A stretch of DNA of 64,000 bases from positions 372,001-436,000 of the forward strand of contig NZ_LOKW01000024.1 in the NCBI RefSeq assembly GCF_002211305.1, given 5' to 3'. A model generated the notes under the pieces. It was not told the origin of the DNA and made no database searches. It saw nothing but the letters and a program-made list of their open reading frames with translations. Positions within the stretch are counted from its first letter, which is position 1. Each line of letters opens with the position of its first letter. This document shows positions 44,957-52,763 of the stretch, piece after piece. The translations under genes were made by a program, and so were the position numbers. This DNA is from Rhizobium sp. R634. Its GTDB lineage: Bacteria > Pseudomonadota > Alphaproteobacteria > Rhizobiales > Rhizobiaceae.

Positions 44957-45577
44957 TCAGCCCTCGGGCCACCGGCTATGCACGTCGAAGCCTTCGCCGG
45001 TCAGAAGCACAATGGTTTCATAAAGCGGCAGGCCGACGACATTGGTGTAGGAACCCACCATTTTCTGCACGAAGGTGCCGGCGAGACCCTGTATGCCGTA
45101 GGCGCCCGCCTTGCCGCGCCACTGGCCCGACGCCAGGTAGTTCTCGATCTCGAAGCCGGAAAGACGCTTGAAGCGCACCTTGGTCTCGACGATCTTCTGG
45201 CGGATCTTGCGATCCGGCGTCACCAGGCAAACGCCGGTGTAGACGAGATGGTTTCGCCCGGAGAGCAGATGCAGCGAACTCAACGCCTCGTCGGCGAATT
45301 CGGCCTTGCCGAGAATGCGCCGCCCGACGGCGACCACCGTATCGGCAGAGAGGATATAGCTGCCCTTCCAGGTGATATCGCCCTTGATGGCGGCAAGGGC
45401 GGCCTCCGCCTTTTCCGCCGAAAGCCTTCGGGCGAGCGAGCGCGGATGCTCCGACTTCTTCGGCGTCTCGTCGATATCCATCGGCATCAGGCGCGAAGGC
45501 TCGATGCCGGCCTGATTGAGCAGATCGACGCGACGGGGCGAGCCCGAGGCCAGAATGAGCTTGTATTTCAGCGCCAT
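44957..45577 (-). CDS. maf: Maf-family nucleoside triphosphate pyrophosphatase
   Basis: 206 residues. Starts with the family motif LILASGSPRRVDLL (phosphate-binding), has the catalytic SADTVV and GKAGAYGIQGLAG. Maf enzymes hydrolyse non-canonical or canonical nucleoside triphosphates, linked to septum formation control. It lies 37 bases after infA on the same strand. ATG 45577 fits the family length. Confidence 0.94.
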   Translation of the reverse strand: MALKYKLILASGSPRRVDLLNQAGIEPSRLMPMDIDETPKKSEHPRSLARRLSAEKAEAALAAIKGDITWKGSYILSADTVVAVGRRILGKAEFADEALSSLHLLSGRNHLVYTGVCLVTPDRKIRQKIVETKVRFKRLSGFEIENYLASGQWRGKAGAYGIQGLAGTFVQKMVGSYTNVVGLPLYETIVLLTGEGFDVHSRWPEG

Positions 45578-45614
45578 GGAACCTCGACCATCGGCAGACG
45601 GGGGCCGGGTAAGC

Positions 45615-45833
45615 CTATTTGAAACGGTAGGTGATGCGGCCCTTGGTCAGATCGTAGGGCGTCATTTCCACAAGCACCTTGTCGCCGGCGAGAACGCGGA
45701 TGCGGTTCTTGCGCATGCGTCCGGCCGTATGGGCGATGATCTCGTGCTCGTTTTCAAGCTTCACGCGGAATGTCGCATTCGGCAGAAGTTCGGTAACGAT
45801 TCCCGGGAATTCGAGGACTTCTTCTTTCGGCAT
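45615..45833 (-). CDS. infA: Translation initiation factor IF-1
   Basis: 72 residues from ATG 45833, the standard length. It begins MPKEEVLEFPGIVTELLPN, has the OB-fold RVKLENEHEIIAHTAGRMRKNRIRVLAGDKV (in outline) and ends DLTKGRITYRFK. IF-1 binds the A site of the 30S subunit. It is the fourth gene of the murA-to-yacG block. A longer reading from 45872 would be unsupported. Confidence 0.98.
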   Translation of the reverse strand: MPKEEVLEFPGIVTELLPNATFRVKLENEHEIIAHTAGRMRKNRIRVLAGDKVLVEMTPYDLTKGRITYRFK

Positions 45834-45956
45834 ATAGTGGTTTTCTTCCTGTGGGTTGAAGAGGCAGCGCAACGCGCGCCTTTAAAATTTGCGCGGAAAC
45901 TACACAATCAAGGCAGGTTTGTGAACCTTGTTGATCGGGCTTTCCGTCATTTGTTT

Positions 45957-46442
45957 TCATGCCGATTGCGCGGCAACGCCTTTTCTTTTCAGCAGCCGGC
46001 TTTCGATGAGGCCTGCGAGGTGATTGCGGACCTCGCGGTAGCTTTCCAAAATCTGCTCGCGCGTTCCGGTGACGACCGTCGGATCCATGGTCGGCCAGTA
46101 CACCACATCGACTGCGTTCGATCGCGTCAGCTCCAGCGCGGCATGATGGGCCTGCGGCGAAAGCGTGATGATCAGATCGAAATAGTCGTCCTCGAGCTCA
46201 TCGAGCGTCTGCGGCTGGCGGCGCCCGAGGGAGAGCCCGATCTCATCGAGCACGGCATCGACGAAGGGATCGCGCTCGCCGGCGCGAACGCCGGCGGACC
46301 GTATATAGGTATTGGCCGGCAGAATGCTACGGGCGATGATCTCGGCCATCGGCGAGCGGATGGCGTTCAGCCCGCACATGAAGAGGATGGCGCCCGGTCT
46401 CTTTCCGTCCTCCACGTCGGCGGCGAGTTCCATGGCCGTCAT
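45957..46442 (-). CDS. Low-molecular-weight phosphotyrosine-phosphatase-like protein
   Basis: 161 residues. Residues ~17-30 form the phosphate loop C-x5-R-S (FMCGLNAIRSPMAE), and the general-acid Asp is in YWPTMDPT near residue 118, with flanking residues conserved as in arsenate reductase/LMW phosphatases. The start overlaps the UPF0262 stop as ATGA (46439-46442), so it is coupled to it. In rhizobia this gene sits between the UPF0262 gene and infA. The natural substrate is unknown. Confidence 0.85.
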   Translation of the reverse strand: MTAMELAADVEDGKRPGAILFMCGLNAIRSPMAEIIARSILPANTYIRSAGVRAGERDPFVDAVLDEIGLSLGRRQPQTLDELEDDYFDLIITLSPQAHHAALELTRSNAVDVVYWPTMDPTVVTGTREQILESYREVRNHLAGLIESRLLKRKGVAAQSA

Positions 46443-46912
46443 CCACGCCAGTAGAGCACGCAGACCAGCGTGAAAAGACGCCGGGCGGTGTCGAAATCCA
46501 CCTCGATCTTGCCGGCCAGCCTGTCCCTCAGCGTCTGCGAACCTTCATTGTGGATGCCGCGCCGGCCCATGTCGATCGCCTCGATGCGGCTTGGCGTCGC
46601 CGAACGGATCGCCTCGTAATAGCTCTCGCAGATCATGAAGTAATCCTTGACGATGCGCCGGAACGGCGTCAGCGACAGGATATGGGTGGCGACGTCGCCG
46701 CCCTCTTCGGTGGTGATGCCGAAAACCAGCTTCGCATCGACCAGCGAAATGCTCAGGCGATAGGGCCCGCCGGCATGGCCGAGCGGCTCGAAGCTATTTT
46801 CCTCGATCAGATCGAAGATGGCGACCGCGCGCTCATGCTCGACATCGGGCGTCGAGCGGCCGATCGTATCGTCAAGGACGACGTCGCAAAGCCGGAAATC
46901 GCCCTTCGCCAT
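46439..46912 (-). CDS. UPF0262 family protein
   Basis: 157 residues, the usual length, from ATG 46912 (GGTGAGG upstream). Characteristic segments are DFRLCDVVLDD, LSLTPFRRIVKDYFMICESYYEAI and RRGIHNEGSQTLRDRL (given in parts). The family is nearly confined to alphaproteobacteria and has no assigned function. It is four bases from the hisD stop and overlaps the phosphatase gene, so the three are one transcript. Confidence 0.92.
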   Translation of the reverse strand: MAKGDFRLCDVVLDDTIGRSTPDVEHERAVAIFDLIEENSFEPLGHAGGPYRLSISLVDAKLVFGITTEEGGDVATHILSLTPFRRIVKDYFMICESYYEAIRSATPSRIEAIDMGRRGIHNEGSQTLRDRLAGKIEVDFDTARRLFTLVCVLYWRG

Positions 46913-46916
46913 GCCC

Positions 46917-48215
46917 TCACCTTTCGAGGTTGAGGCGGATCGCAACCGATCGCGCATGGGCATCGAGGCCTTCGGAAACGGCAAGCGCGATCGCCGCCGG
47001 GCCGAGGTCGCGCAGCTGCTGCGGGCCAAGGCGCAGGATCGAGGTGCGCTTGACGAAATCGAGCACCGAAAGCCCGGAGGAGAAGCGCGCCGAACGCGCC
47101 GTCGGCAGCACATGGTTCGAGCCGCCGACATAATCGCCGATCACCTCGGGCGTATGGGCGCCGATGAAAATCGCACCGGCATTGCGGATGCCGTCGAGCA
47201 GCCGGTCCGGATCGGCAACGGCAAGCTCCAGATGCTCGGCGGCGATGCGGTTGGCGAGCGGAATGGCCTCTCTCAAATCGGCAACGAGGATGACCGCGCC
47301 GAAATCGCGCCAGCTTGCCGCCGCCGTCTCGGCGCGGTTCAGCGTCTTCAGCTGGCGCTCGACAGCCTGCTCCACCGCCTTGCCGAATGCGGCATCATCG
47401 GTAATCAGGATCGCCTGGGCGCTGACATCATGCTCGGCCTGCGCCAGAAGGTCGGCGGCGATCCAGTCGGGATTGTTGTCCTTGTCGGCAATGACAAGCA
47501 CCTCGGAGGGGCCGGCGATCATATCGATGCCGACGGTGCCGAAGACATGGCGCTTGGCGGCGGCGACATAGGCATTGCCGGGGCCGGTGATCTTGGCGAC
47601 CGGCGCGATCGTTTCGGTGCCATAGGCAAGAGCCGCAATCGCCTGGGCGCCGCCGACACGATAGATTTCGGTGACACCCACCAGCCTCGCGGCAGCGAGC
47701 ACCGCCGGATTGACAGCGCCGCCGGTGGCCGGAACGGCGATGACGATGCGGTCGACGCCGGCGACCTTGGCCGGCACGGCATTCATCAGCACCGAGCTCG
47801 GATAACTCGCCGTGCCGCCCGGCACATAGAGGCCTACCGCTTCGATCGCCGTCCAGCGCGAGCCGAGACCGACGCCCATGTCGTCCTCGTAAACATCGTC
47901 CTTCGGCAGCTGCCGGCGATGGTGGCTCTCGATACGCAGTGCTGCAAGCTTCAGCGCGCCCAGCACTTCCGCGGGCACGGCCTCGATCGCCGCGTCGATT
48001 TCCTCAGATGTCACGCGCATCGGGACTTTTGCAAAATCGATGCCGTCGAATTTCAGCGAATATTCGGCCAGCGCCACATCGCCGCGCGCCCTGACATCAT
48101 CGATGATGGCGCGAACGACGGCGTTCACATCCTCGGAGACTTCGCGCTTCGTCGTCAGAAAGGCAGCGAAATGCTGCTCGAAACCTTCCGATGCCTGATC
48201 CAGCCAGATTGCCAA
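46917..48215 (-). CDS. hisD: Histidinol dehydrogenase
   Basis: 432 residues, starting at TTG 48215 with AGAAGGA nine bases upstream. It catalyses the last two steps of histidine synthesis, L-histidinol to L-histidine, with NAD and zinc. The signature IAGPSEVLVIAD, GPGNAYVAAAKR, and zinc/catalytic His in QAEHDVSAQ, AAEHLEL and GGSNHVLPT are intact. The non-AUG start is unusual but supported by the ribosome site and by homologous N-terminal length. Confidence 0.97.
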   Translation of the reverse strand: MAIWLDQASEGFEQHFAAFLTTKREVSEDVNAVVRAIIDDVRARGDVALAEYSLKFDGIDFAKVPMRVTSEEIDAAIEAVPAEVLGALKLAALRIESHHRRQLPKDDVYEDDMGVGLGSRWTAIEAVGLYVPGGTASYPSSVLMNAVPAKVAGVDRIVIAVPATGGAVNPAVLAAARLVGVTEIYRVGGAQAIAALAYGTETIAPVAKITGPGNAYVAAAKRHVFGTVGIDMIAGPSEVLVIADKDNNPDWIAADLLAQAEHDVSAQAILITDDAAFGKAVEQAVERQLKTLNRAETAAASWRDFGAVILVADLREAIPLANRIAAEHLELAVADPDRLLDGIRNAGAIFIGAHTPEVIGDYVGGSNHVLPTARSARFSSGLSVLDFVKRTSILRLGPQQLRDLGPAAIALAVSEGLDAHARSVAIRLNLER

Positions 48216-48273
48216 GACCGATATTCCTTCTCAACTCGAAACCGCGATATTCAAACTTCAGGCGTCACGCGTT

Positions 48274-48705
48274 TCACGGATGACGAGGCTTGCCGACCGC
48301 CGCCCAGGCGCCGCCGACATCGGCCATCTGGACTTCGATGCATTCGACGTCGAGCGCAATCGAAGCGGCTCCCGACAGCGCCAGCTCGATCGTCCCGTCC
48401 GGCCCCTCGCCCTTCTTCTCGAAGCGCAGTGCCAGGAGCGACAGCACCTCGTCACGTTTTCCGCGATCGAAGCCGAGCGAGCGCACAGCGAGCACGCGCT
48501 TGAAAACCAGCGCAGCCCGGCGGCGCTCGAAACCCCTCCGCTTGCGCTCGGCACCTTCCCAGACGAAACGATTGGCGGCAAGCGCGAACTGCGCACCGCG
48601 CGGCGACCAGTCTATGTCGCCGACCTTGAAGACGCTGTCCTGCACATGCGCGGAAATGATCGCAAGATCCTCGTCATCGAGCGCAACAAGCTTCAGATCG
48701 GTCAT
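48274..48705 (-). CDS. DUF2948 family protein
   Basis: 143 residues with the family start MTDLKLVALDDEDLAIISAHVQD and an internal WSPRGAQFALAANRFVWEG. No catalytic residues can be pointed to. It is a small alphaproteobacterial protein always seen between murA and hisD. Gaps to its neighbours (94 and 58 bases) suggest a shared transcript. Function unknown. Confidence 0.88.
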   Translation of the reverse strand: MTDLKLVALDDEDLAIISAHVQDSVFKVGDIDWSPRGAQFALAANRFVWEGAERKRRGFERRRAALVFKRVLAVRSLGFDRGKRDEVLSLLALRFEKKGEGPDGTIELALSGAASIALDVECIEVQMADVGGAWAAVGKPRHP

Positions 48706-48799
48706 TCAGTCTTATCCCAGCAGGCACCGCCGGAATGGCGATGCGTCAGACAAGGGAAATAAGATGCTGCGGCGAATTACGCAACCGGGATGAGCGGGC

Positions 48800-50092
48800 T
48801 TACTCGCTGATGCGCTCGACGACGGCGCCGCAGCGGGTCAGCTTCTCCTCGAGCCGCTCGAAACCGCGGTCGAGGTGGTAGACACGGGAGACCGTGGTTT
48901 CGCCCTCGGCGGCAAGGCCGGCGATGACGAGCGAGACGGAGGCGCGCAGATCCGTCGCCATGACGGGTGCGCCGCGCAGGCGCTGGACACCCTCGATCTT
49001 CGCCGTCTGGCCGGAGAGCGTGATCCTGGCGCCGAGGCGGGCAAGCTCCTGCACATGCATGAAGCGGTTTTCGAAGATGGTCTCGGTGACATGCGAGATG
49101 CCGGAGGAGCGGGTCATCAGCGCCATGAACTGCGCCTGCAGATCGGTCGGGAAGCCCGGGAACGGATCGGTGACGATATCGACCGGCTTGATGCCGGCGC
49201 CGTTGCGCCTGACGCGCATGCCGTTGTTGGTCGCGGAGATGTCGGCGCCGGCGCGGCGCAGGGTTTCCAGCGCGGTGTCGAGCAGCGCCACATCGGTATT
49301 TTCAAGCACGACGTCGCCGCCGGCCATGGCGACAGCCATGGCGTAGGTGCCGGTCTCGATGCGATCCGGCAGGACGCGGTGACGGGCGCCGGAGAGCGAG
49401 GTGACGCCCTCGATGGTGATGGTCGCCGTGCCGGCGCCGGAGATCTTGGCGCCCATGGCATTCAGGCAGTTAGCGAGGTCAACGACTTCGGGTTCGCGGG
49501 CGGCATTGCCGATAACGGTCGTGCCGCGGGCCAGCGTTGCCGCCATCATCATCACGTGAGTGGCGCCGACCGAGACCTTCGGGAAGGTGTAGCGCGCGCC
49601 GATCAGGCCGCCGTCCGGCGCCTTGGCGTTGATGTAACCGGCATCGATCTCCATGGTCGCGCCGAGCGCCGTCAGGCCTTCGATGAAGAGATCGACGGGG
49701 CGCGTGCCAATGGCGCAGCCGCCCGGCAGCGAGACGCGGCAATGGCCTTCACGCGCCAAGAGCGGGCCGATGACCCAGAAAGAGGCGCGCATCTTCGAGA
49801 CCAGCTCGTAGGAAGCGGTGGTATCGACGATGGTGCGGCAGGTGAAATGGATCGTGCGGGCGTAGGAATCTTCCTGGCGCTCGCGCCGGCCGTTGACGGC
49901 GACATCGACGCCGTGATTGCCGAGGATGCGCATCAGGAGCTCGACATCGGCCAGATGCGGCACGTTTTCCAGCGTCAGCGTATCGCTGGTCAGAAGCGAG
50001 GCGATCATCAGCGGCAGTGCGGCATTCTTGGCGCCGGAAATCGGGATGATGCCATTCAGCTCATTACCGCCGACAATTCTGATACGATCCAT
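48800..50092 (-). CDS. murA: UDP-N-acetylglucosamine 1-carboxyvinyltransferase
   Basis: 430 residues. First committed step of peptidoglycan synthesis: transfer of enolpyruvate from PEP to UDP-GlcNAc. Catalytic Cys126 lies in PGGCAIGTRPVD (Cys115 in E. coli), so it should be fosfomycin-sensitive. SGAKNAALP near the start and TDLRASVSLVIAGLAA near the end are family motifs. It opens the conserved block running to yacG. Confidence 0.98.
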   Translation of the reverse strand: MDRIRIVGGNELNGIIPISGAKNAALPLMIASLLTSDTLTLENVPHLADVELLMRILGNHGVDVAVNGRRERQEDSYARTIHFTCRTIVDTTASYELVSKMRASFWVIGPLLAREGHCRVSLPGGCAIGTRPVDLFIEGLTALGATMEIDAGYINAKAPDGGLIGARYTFPKVSVGATHVMMMAATLARGTTVIGNAAREPEVVDLANCLNAMGAKISGAGTATITIEGVTSLSGARHRVLPDRIETGTYAMAVAMAGGDVVLENTDVALLDTALETLRRAGADISATNNGMRVRRNGAGIKPVDIVTDPFPGFPTDLQAQFMALMTRSSGISHVTETIFENRFMHVQELARLGARITLSGQTAKIEGVQRLRGAPVMATDLRASVSLVIAGLAAEGETTVSRVYHLDRGFERLEEKLTRCGAVVERISE

Positions 50093-50182
50093 GTGCGCTT
50101 ACTTCCTGAAAGTTCTGCCGTGAAAGGAGGAGTGGTGTTTAAGGGATTTATCAAGCCGCTTCAATTCGCGACGGACGGAACA

Positions 50183-50377
50183 TTACGATTCGTCCATTTT
50201 TGCGGCGGGCAGGCCATTTGTCTCGTCGGCCTGCCCGGAACGGCGGGCACGAACCTGCTGTTTGCGTCTCGAAAGATTTTCCCTGAGCTTTTCGGCGGCG
50301 CGCTCGCGGCGCAGTTTCGCCTGTGCCTCGATCGCCTGTTTGCGGCTCTGCTGGCCGGTTTCGGTCTTTTCGTTCAT
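50183..50377 (-). CDS. Small highly charged protein, unknown
   Basis: 64 residues starting MNEKTETGQQSRKQAIEAQ, almost entirely Arg/Lys/Glu/Gln-rich and predicted as one long helix. No ribosome site of quality precedes ATG 50377. It is similar in style to small alphaproteobacterial proteins of unknown function adjacent to murA. A coincidental frame cannot be ruled out. Confidence 0.45.
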   Translation of the reverse strand: MNEKTETGQQSRKQAIEAQAKLRRERAAEKLRENLSRRKQQVRARRSGQADETNGLPAAKMDES

Positions 50378-50533
50378 GTCAGCAGAATTAACCGAATTCG
50401 CGCCGATCCAAAAGTCCCTCGCATCGCAATCCACGCGAAGTTGGATTTTGCGGCTTGCGCTTGTCGTCAAGCTGTGGCAATAGCCGCCCCGTTCCCGCAA
50501 TTGAGCCGCCCGGCTCGCACGGGTCCTGGTCCT

Positions 50534-50608
50534 GCTGCCGTAGCTCAGTGGTAGAGCACACCCTTGGTAAGGGTGAGGTCGGTGGTTCAATCCCACTCGG
50601 CAGCACCA
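50534..50608 (+). tRNA. tRNA-Thr (GGT)
   Basis: Seventy-five bases with acceptor GCTGCCG/CGGCAGC, D arm TAGCTCAGTGGTAGAGC, anticodon loop CTTGGTAAG with anticodon GGT, and T arm GGTTCAATCC; 3' CCA encoded. It stands alone next to an intergenic repeat. Confidence 0.97.
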
Positions 50609-50652
50609 GTTTTCTCTCGGATTTCCAACATTATTTCTTGCGGACCCGGCTG

Positions 50653-50826
50653 GCCCCTCATCCGGCTGCCGCCACCGACCGGGGTCGAGCCACGGGTCTC
50701 GACCCGTCCTTCGGACCCCCGTGAACGGGGAGAAGGGAACAAGTTGCAACCTTTCCGCTCCTCGCAGGCTTCGCATAGGCCACGTCCCCTCGCCCCGTTT
50801 ACGGGGAGAGGGTTAGGGTGAGGGGC
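50653..50826. repeat. Rhizobial palindromic intergenic element (RIME-like)
   Basis: About 174 bases bounded by inverted copies GCCCCTCA (50653-50660) and TGAGGGGC (50819-50826). Inside are two small GC hairpins (CCCGTGAACGGGG near 50718 and CCCCGTTTACGGGG near 50793). The layout fits mosaic repeats abundant between genes of Rhizobium. It lies just after tRNA-Thr and its right end overlaps the end of the secreted-protein gene. Confidence 0.6.
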
Positions 50827-51229
50827 ACCCATCGGACAGCGTTACAGGGCAGTCGGGAATTTCGGTTACCTCGAGATAATAGGGTACGAACGGCGAAAAC
50901 TGCCACAGCTCGAACACTTCGCCGGTTACCGGCTCCTCACCTGGAGTTGATGTGTGGGGCCATGCAGTCGTCCCATCGAACATGCCTTCGATATACCACC
51001 GCTCAAAGTTCTCCGACCAAGCGTAGGCAGCAAGATCTATCACCGTGCCTTCACCGTACCGGCGCAGGGTAGCCCGCAGATATTCCCGCTGCATTCTTGG
51101 AACGATCTCGGTAGAAATGCGCGTCAAGAACGCCTCTTGTGGGGACGCCTCTGCGCCGTGACCGAGGCCCGGCATGGCCAGAGCCGAGCAGAGAAAAGCA
51201 GCCTGGATCCATATTCGATCGAAACCCAT
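50813..51229 (-). CDS. Small secreted protein of unknown function
   Basis: 138 residues. Signal peptide 1-25, likely cleaved after GHGA. The mature part is acidic with EEPVTGEVFELW and a Trp/Tyr-rich centre (AYAWSENFERWYIEGMFDG); no domain recognised. The last five or so codons and the stop lie inside the adjacent repeat element, so the C-terminus may have been replaced by it. ATG 51229 has GAGGG upstream. Function unknown. Confidence 0.65.
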   Translation of the reverse strand: MGFDRIWIQAAFLCSALAMPGLGHGAEASPQEAFLTRISTEIVPRMQREYLRATLRRYGEGTVIDLAAYAWSENFERWYIEGMFDGTTAWPHTSTPGEEPVTGEVFELWQFSPFVPYYLEVTEIPDCPVTLSDGCPSP

Positions 51230-51492
51230 GTCGAGCCCTCAGCTTTCCCGTGCATGGTAGCGGTGGCAGCGCGCCGGTGCCATACAACTTATGTGCGACC
51301 CGCGAAAAATTCCTTTTGGCATGCAAACGCCGACGCCCCCCTGCGCAGGCTGACATTTCGCCTCATCGGCAACGAACGATTCACCATTGTTGAGCGCAAA
51401 AATCTCGCTAGAATGCCTATCATGGCGGCGTCTCGCCTGAGGATAGGGAGGCGCAGCACACTGGTTCTGTCGAAAATCGCGGAGGAGCGTCG

Positions 51493-51735
51493 ATGGCAAC
51501 TGAAAAATGGAACGACCCGGTCAAGGTTGGTTTCGAAGACACTGACCTCAGAACCGTCAACGGGCCGTTCGATGCGCTGAAATGTCTGGCGGATCTCTGG
51601 CCGAGCGCGCGCGGATTGCATTATATCAAGGCCCGCAGCACCTGCCGGGCAGCGCTCGACGGGCGCAAAAGCGTGGAAGAGGCAAGAGCCGAATTCCTGG
51701 CGGCGGCCGAAGAGGCGAAGCTGAAGCTGCATTAG
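51493..51735 (+). CDS. DUF982 protein
   Basis: 80 residues from ATG 51493 (GGAGGAG upstream). The family pattern is clear: an acidic start (WNDPVKVGFED), the helix with GPFDALKCLADLWP and the closing KSVEEARAEFLAAAEEA. DUF982 proteins are numerous in Rhizobiaceae and have no assigned role. The gene is single, with a hairpin downstream. Confidence 0.88.
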   Translation: MATEKWNDPVKVGFEDTDLRTVNGPFDALKCLADLWPSARGLHYIKARSTCRAALDGRKSVEEARAEFLAAAEEAKLKLH

Positions 51736-51749
51736 CGGTTTAGCAGGAT

Positions 51750-51782
51750 TTCCGGCTCTCGCTGAATAAAAGCGTGCCGGAA
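51750..51782 (+). terminator. Hairpin after the DUF982 gene
   Basis: TTCCGGC (51750-51756) pairs with GCCGGAA (51776-51782), with an inner CGCT/AGCG stem. It is 15 bases after the DUF982 stop; a T-rich stretch (TTGTTTAATTTT) follows about ten bases later. Confidence 0.5.
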
Positions 51783-51904
51783 CGATACATTGTTTAATTT
51801 TCACTTAACCCTGCATCGATGAGGTGCCGGGTTTTGGGTCAAAAGGCGTTGCACCTGACGCGGATGCTTCGATAGAAAACACCCAGCCATCATGATGATG
51901 GTGA

Positions 51905-51936
51905 GAGGCTCGTCACCGGAAACGCAGGCGAGCCTC
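51905..51936 (-). terminator. Hairpin after the minus-strand small secreted protein
   Basis: An 8-bp stem GAGGCTCG/CGAGCCTC with a 16-base loop lies 20 bases beyond the stop at 51956. No immediate T run, so the terminator call is tentative. Confidence 0.35.
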
Positions 51937-51955
51937 GTCCGAGCAGGCCTCTATT

Positions 51956-52222
51956 TCAGCAGGCTGTGCCGCCCTCACTCTCCACCTCGACATAACCGAC
52001 ACCGATGATCGTGCCATCCGCGGCGCGGATGAAGGACGGCAGATAGTGCGGTTCCATCTGATCGCAGGCAGGCGTTCCGGTATGTTCGTTGAGGGCGATC
52101 TGATCCTTCGGCAGAGCCGAATAGTCCCCGCCGGTCGTTTCCAGGGCGGCATAGGCGGAGCCGGCAAAGACGCCGCAACCTGTTATCAGGCTCGCTGCCC
52201 AGAGGCGAAGAATGAGCTGCAT
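51956..52222 (-). CDS. Small exported protein, unknown
   Basis: 88 residues from ATG 52222 (GGAG six bases upstream). Residues 1-25 form a signal peptide, either type I (cleaved after AYA) or a lipoprotein signal, since ITGC fits a lipobox at Cys16. The rest is short and without a known domain, with two Cys (PACDQMEPHYLP and a C-terminal GGTAC). It is divergent from the lipoprotein gene at 52391. Function unknown. Confidence 0.6.
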   Translation of the reverse strand: MQLILRLWAASLITGCGVFAGSAYAALETTGGDYSALPKDQIALNEHTGTPACDQMEPHYLPSFIRAADGTIIGVGYVEVESEGGTAC

Positions 52223-52390
52223 GGTGGTCTCCAGCATTTAGATCCGGCATGACAACCCCCAGGGCGCCGCTTTGGTTCCCTTGCCAATGCGGGGACATAA
52301 GCGCGATGACCTCACGGATCGCGGGTTACACCCTTGGCGGAAACTACGGCGGTTTCCATATCTCACTGCAGTCAAAGAGGAATGACGACA

Positions 52391-52657
52391 ATGAAAGCGC
52401 TTCTGTCCGCCTTGTTAACCGCGGGGTTGCTGGCCGGCTGCTCTTCGGCCGACAGCCCGGCGCTGGAACCCATTCCCGGCAGCATCACCTATGGCGGCCA
52501 GCCGCGCACGAAGCTCACCAAATCGCCGGTCGGCAGCGCCGTCTATAATCAGTTCTACAACGAGAGCGGCCAGCGCGTGGAGGAGACCTATATTCTCCAG
52601 CCGGATCGCAGCCTCAAACTGGTGCGGCGGGAGGTCGGACCGGATTCCCCCGACTGA
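52391..52657 (+). CDS. Small outer-membrane-type lipoprotein, unknown
   Basis: 88 residues from ATG 52391, preceded by GAGGA nine bases away. Signal peptide with lipobox LLAGC, so Cys16 is the acylated residue. The mature part has GSITYGGQPRTKL and FYNESGQRVEETY, and resembles short rhizobial lipoproteins of unknown role. It lies before the helicase gene on the same strand, 106 bases away. Confidence 0.72.
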   Translation: MKALLSALLTAGLLAGCSSADSPALEPIPGSITYGGQPRTKLTKSPVGSAVYNQFYNESGQRVEETYILQPDRSLKLVRREVGPDSPD

Positions 52658-52763
52658 AACTCGCTCCAGACACAGCGGCGCTTGACAGAGGCTGAAATCG
52701 CGAACATTCAAGGAACATCTAATCTTTCCCGGTGATTCTGCGGGAGCCCGACCGGACGGCTGG

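Noticed and set aside
50653..50826. Possible insertion sequence or transposon end
   Set aside because: Inverted termini exist, but the element is too short and has no transposase; it fits a non-coding mosaic repeat.
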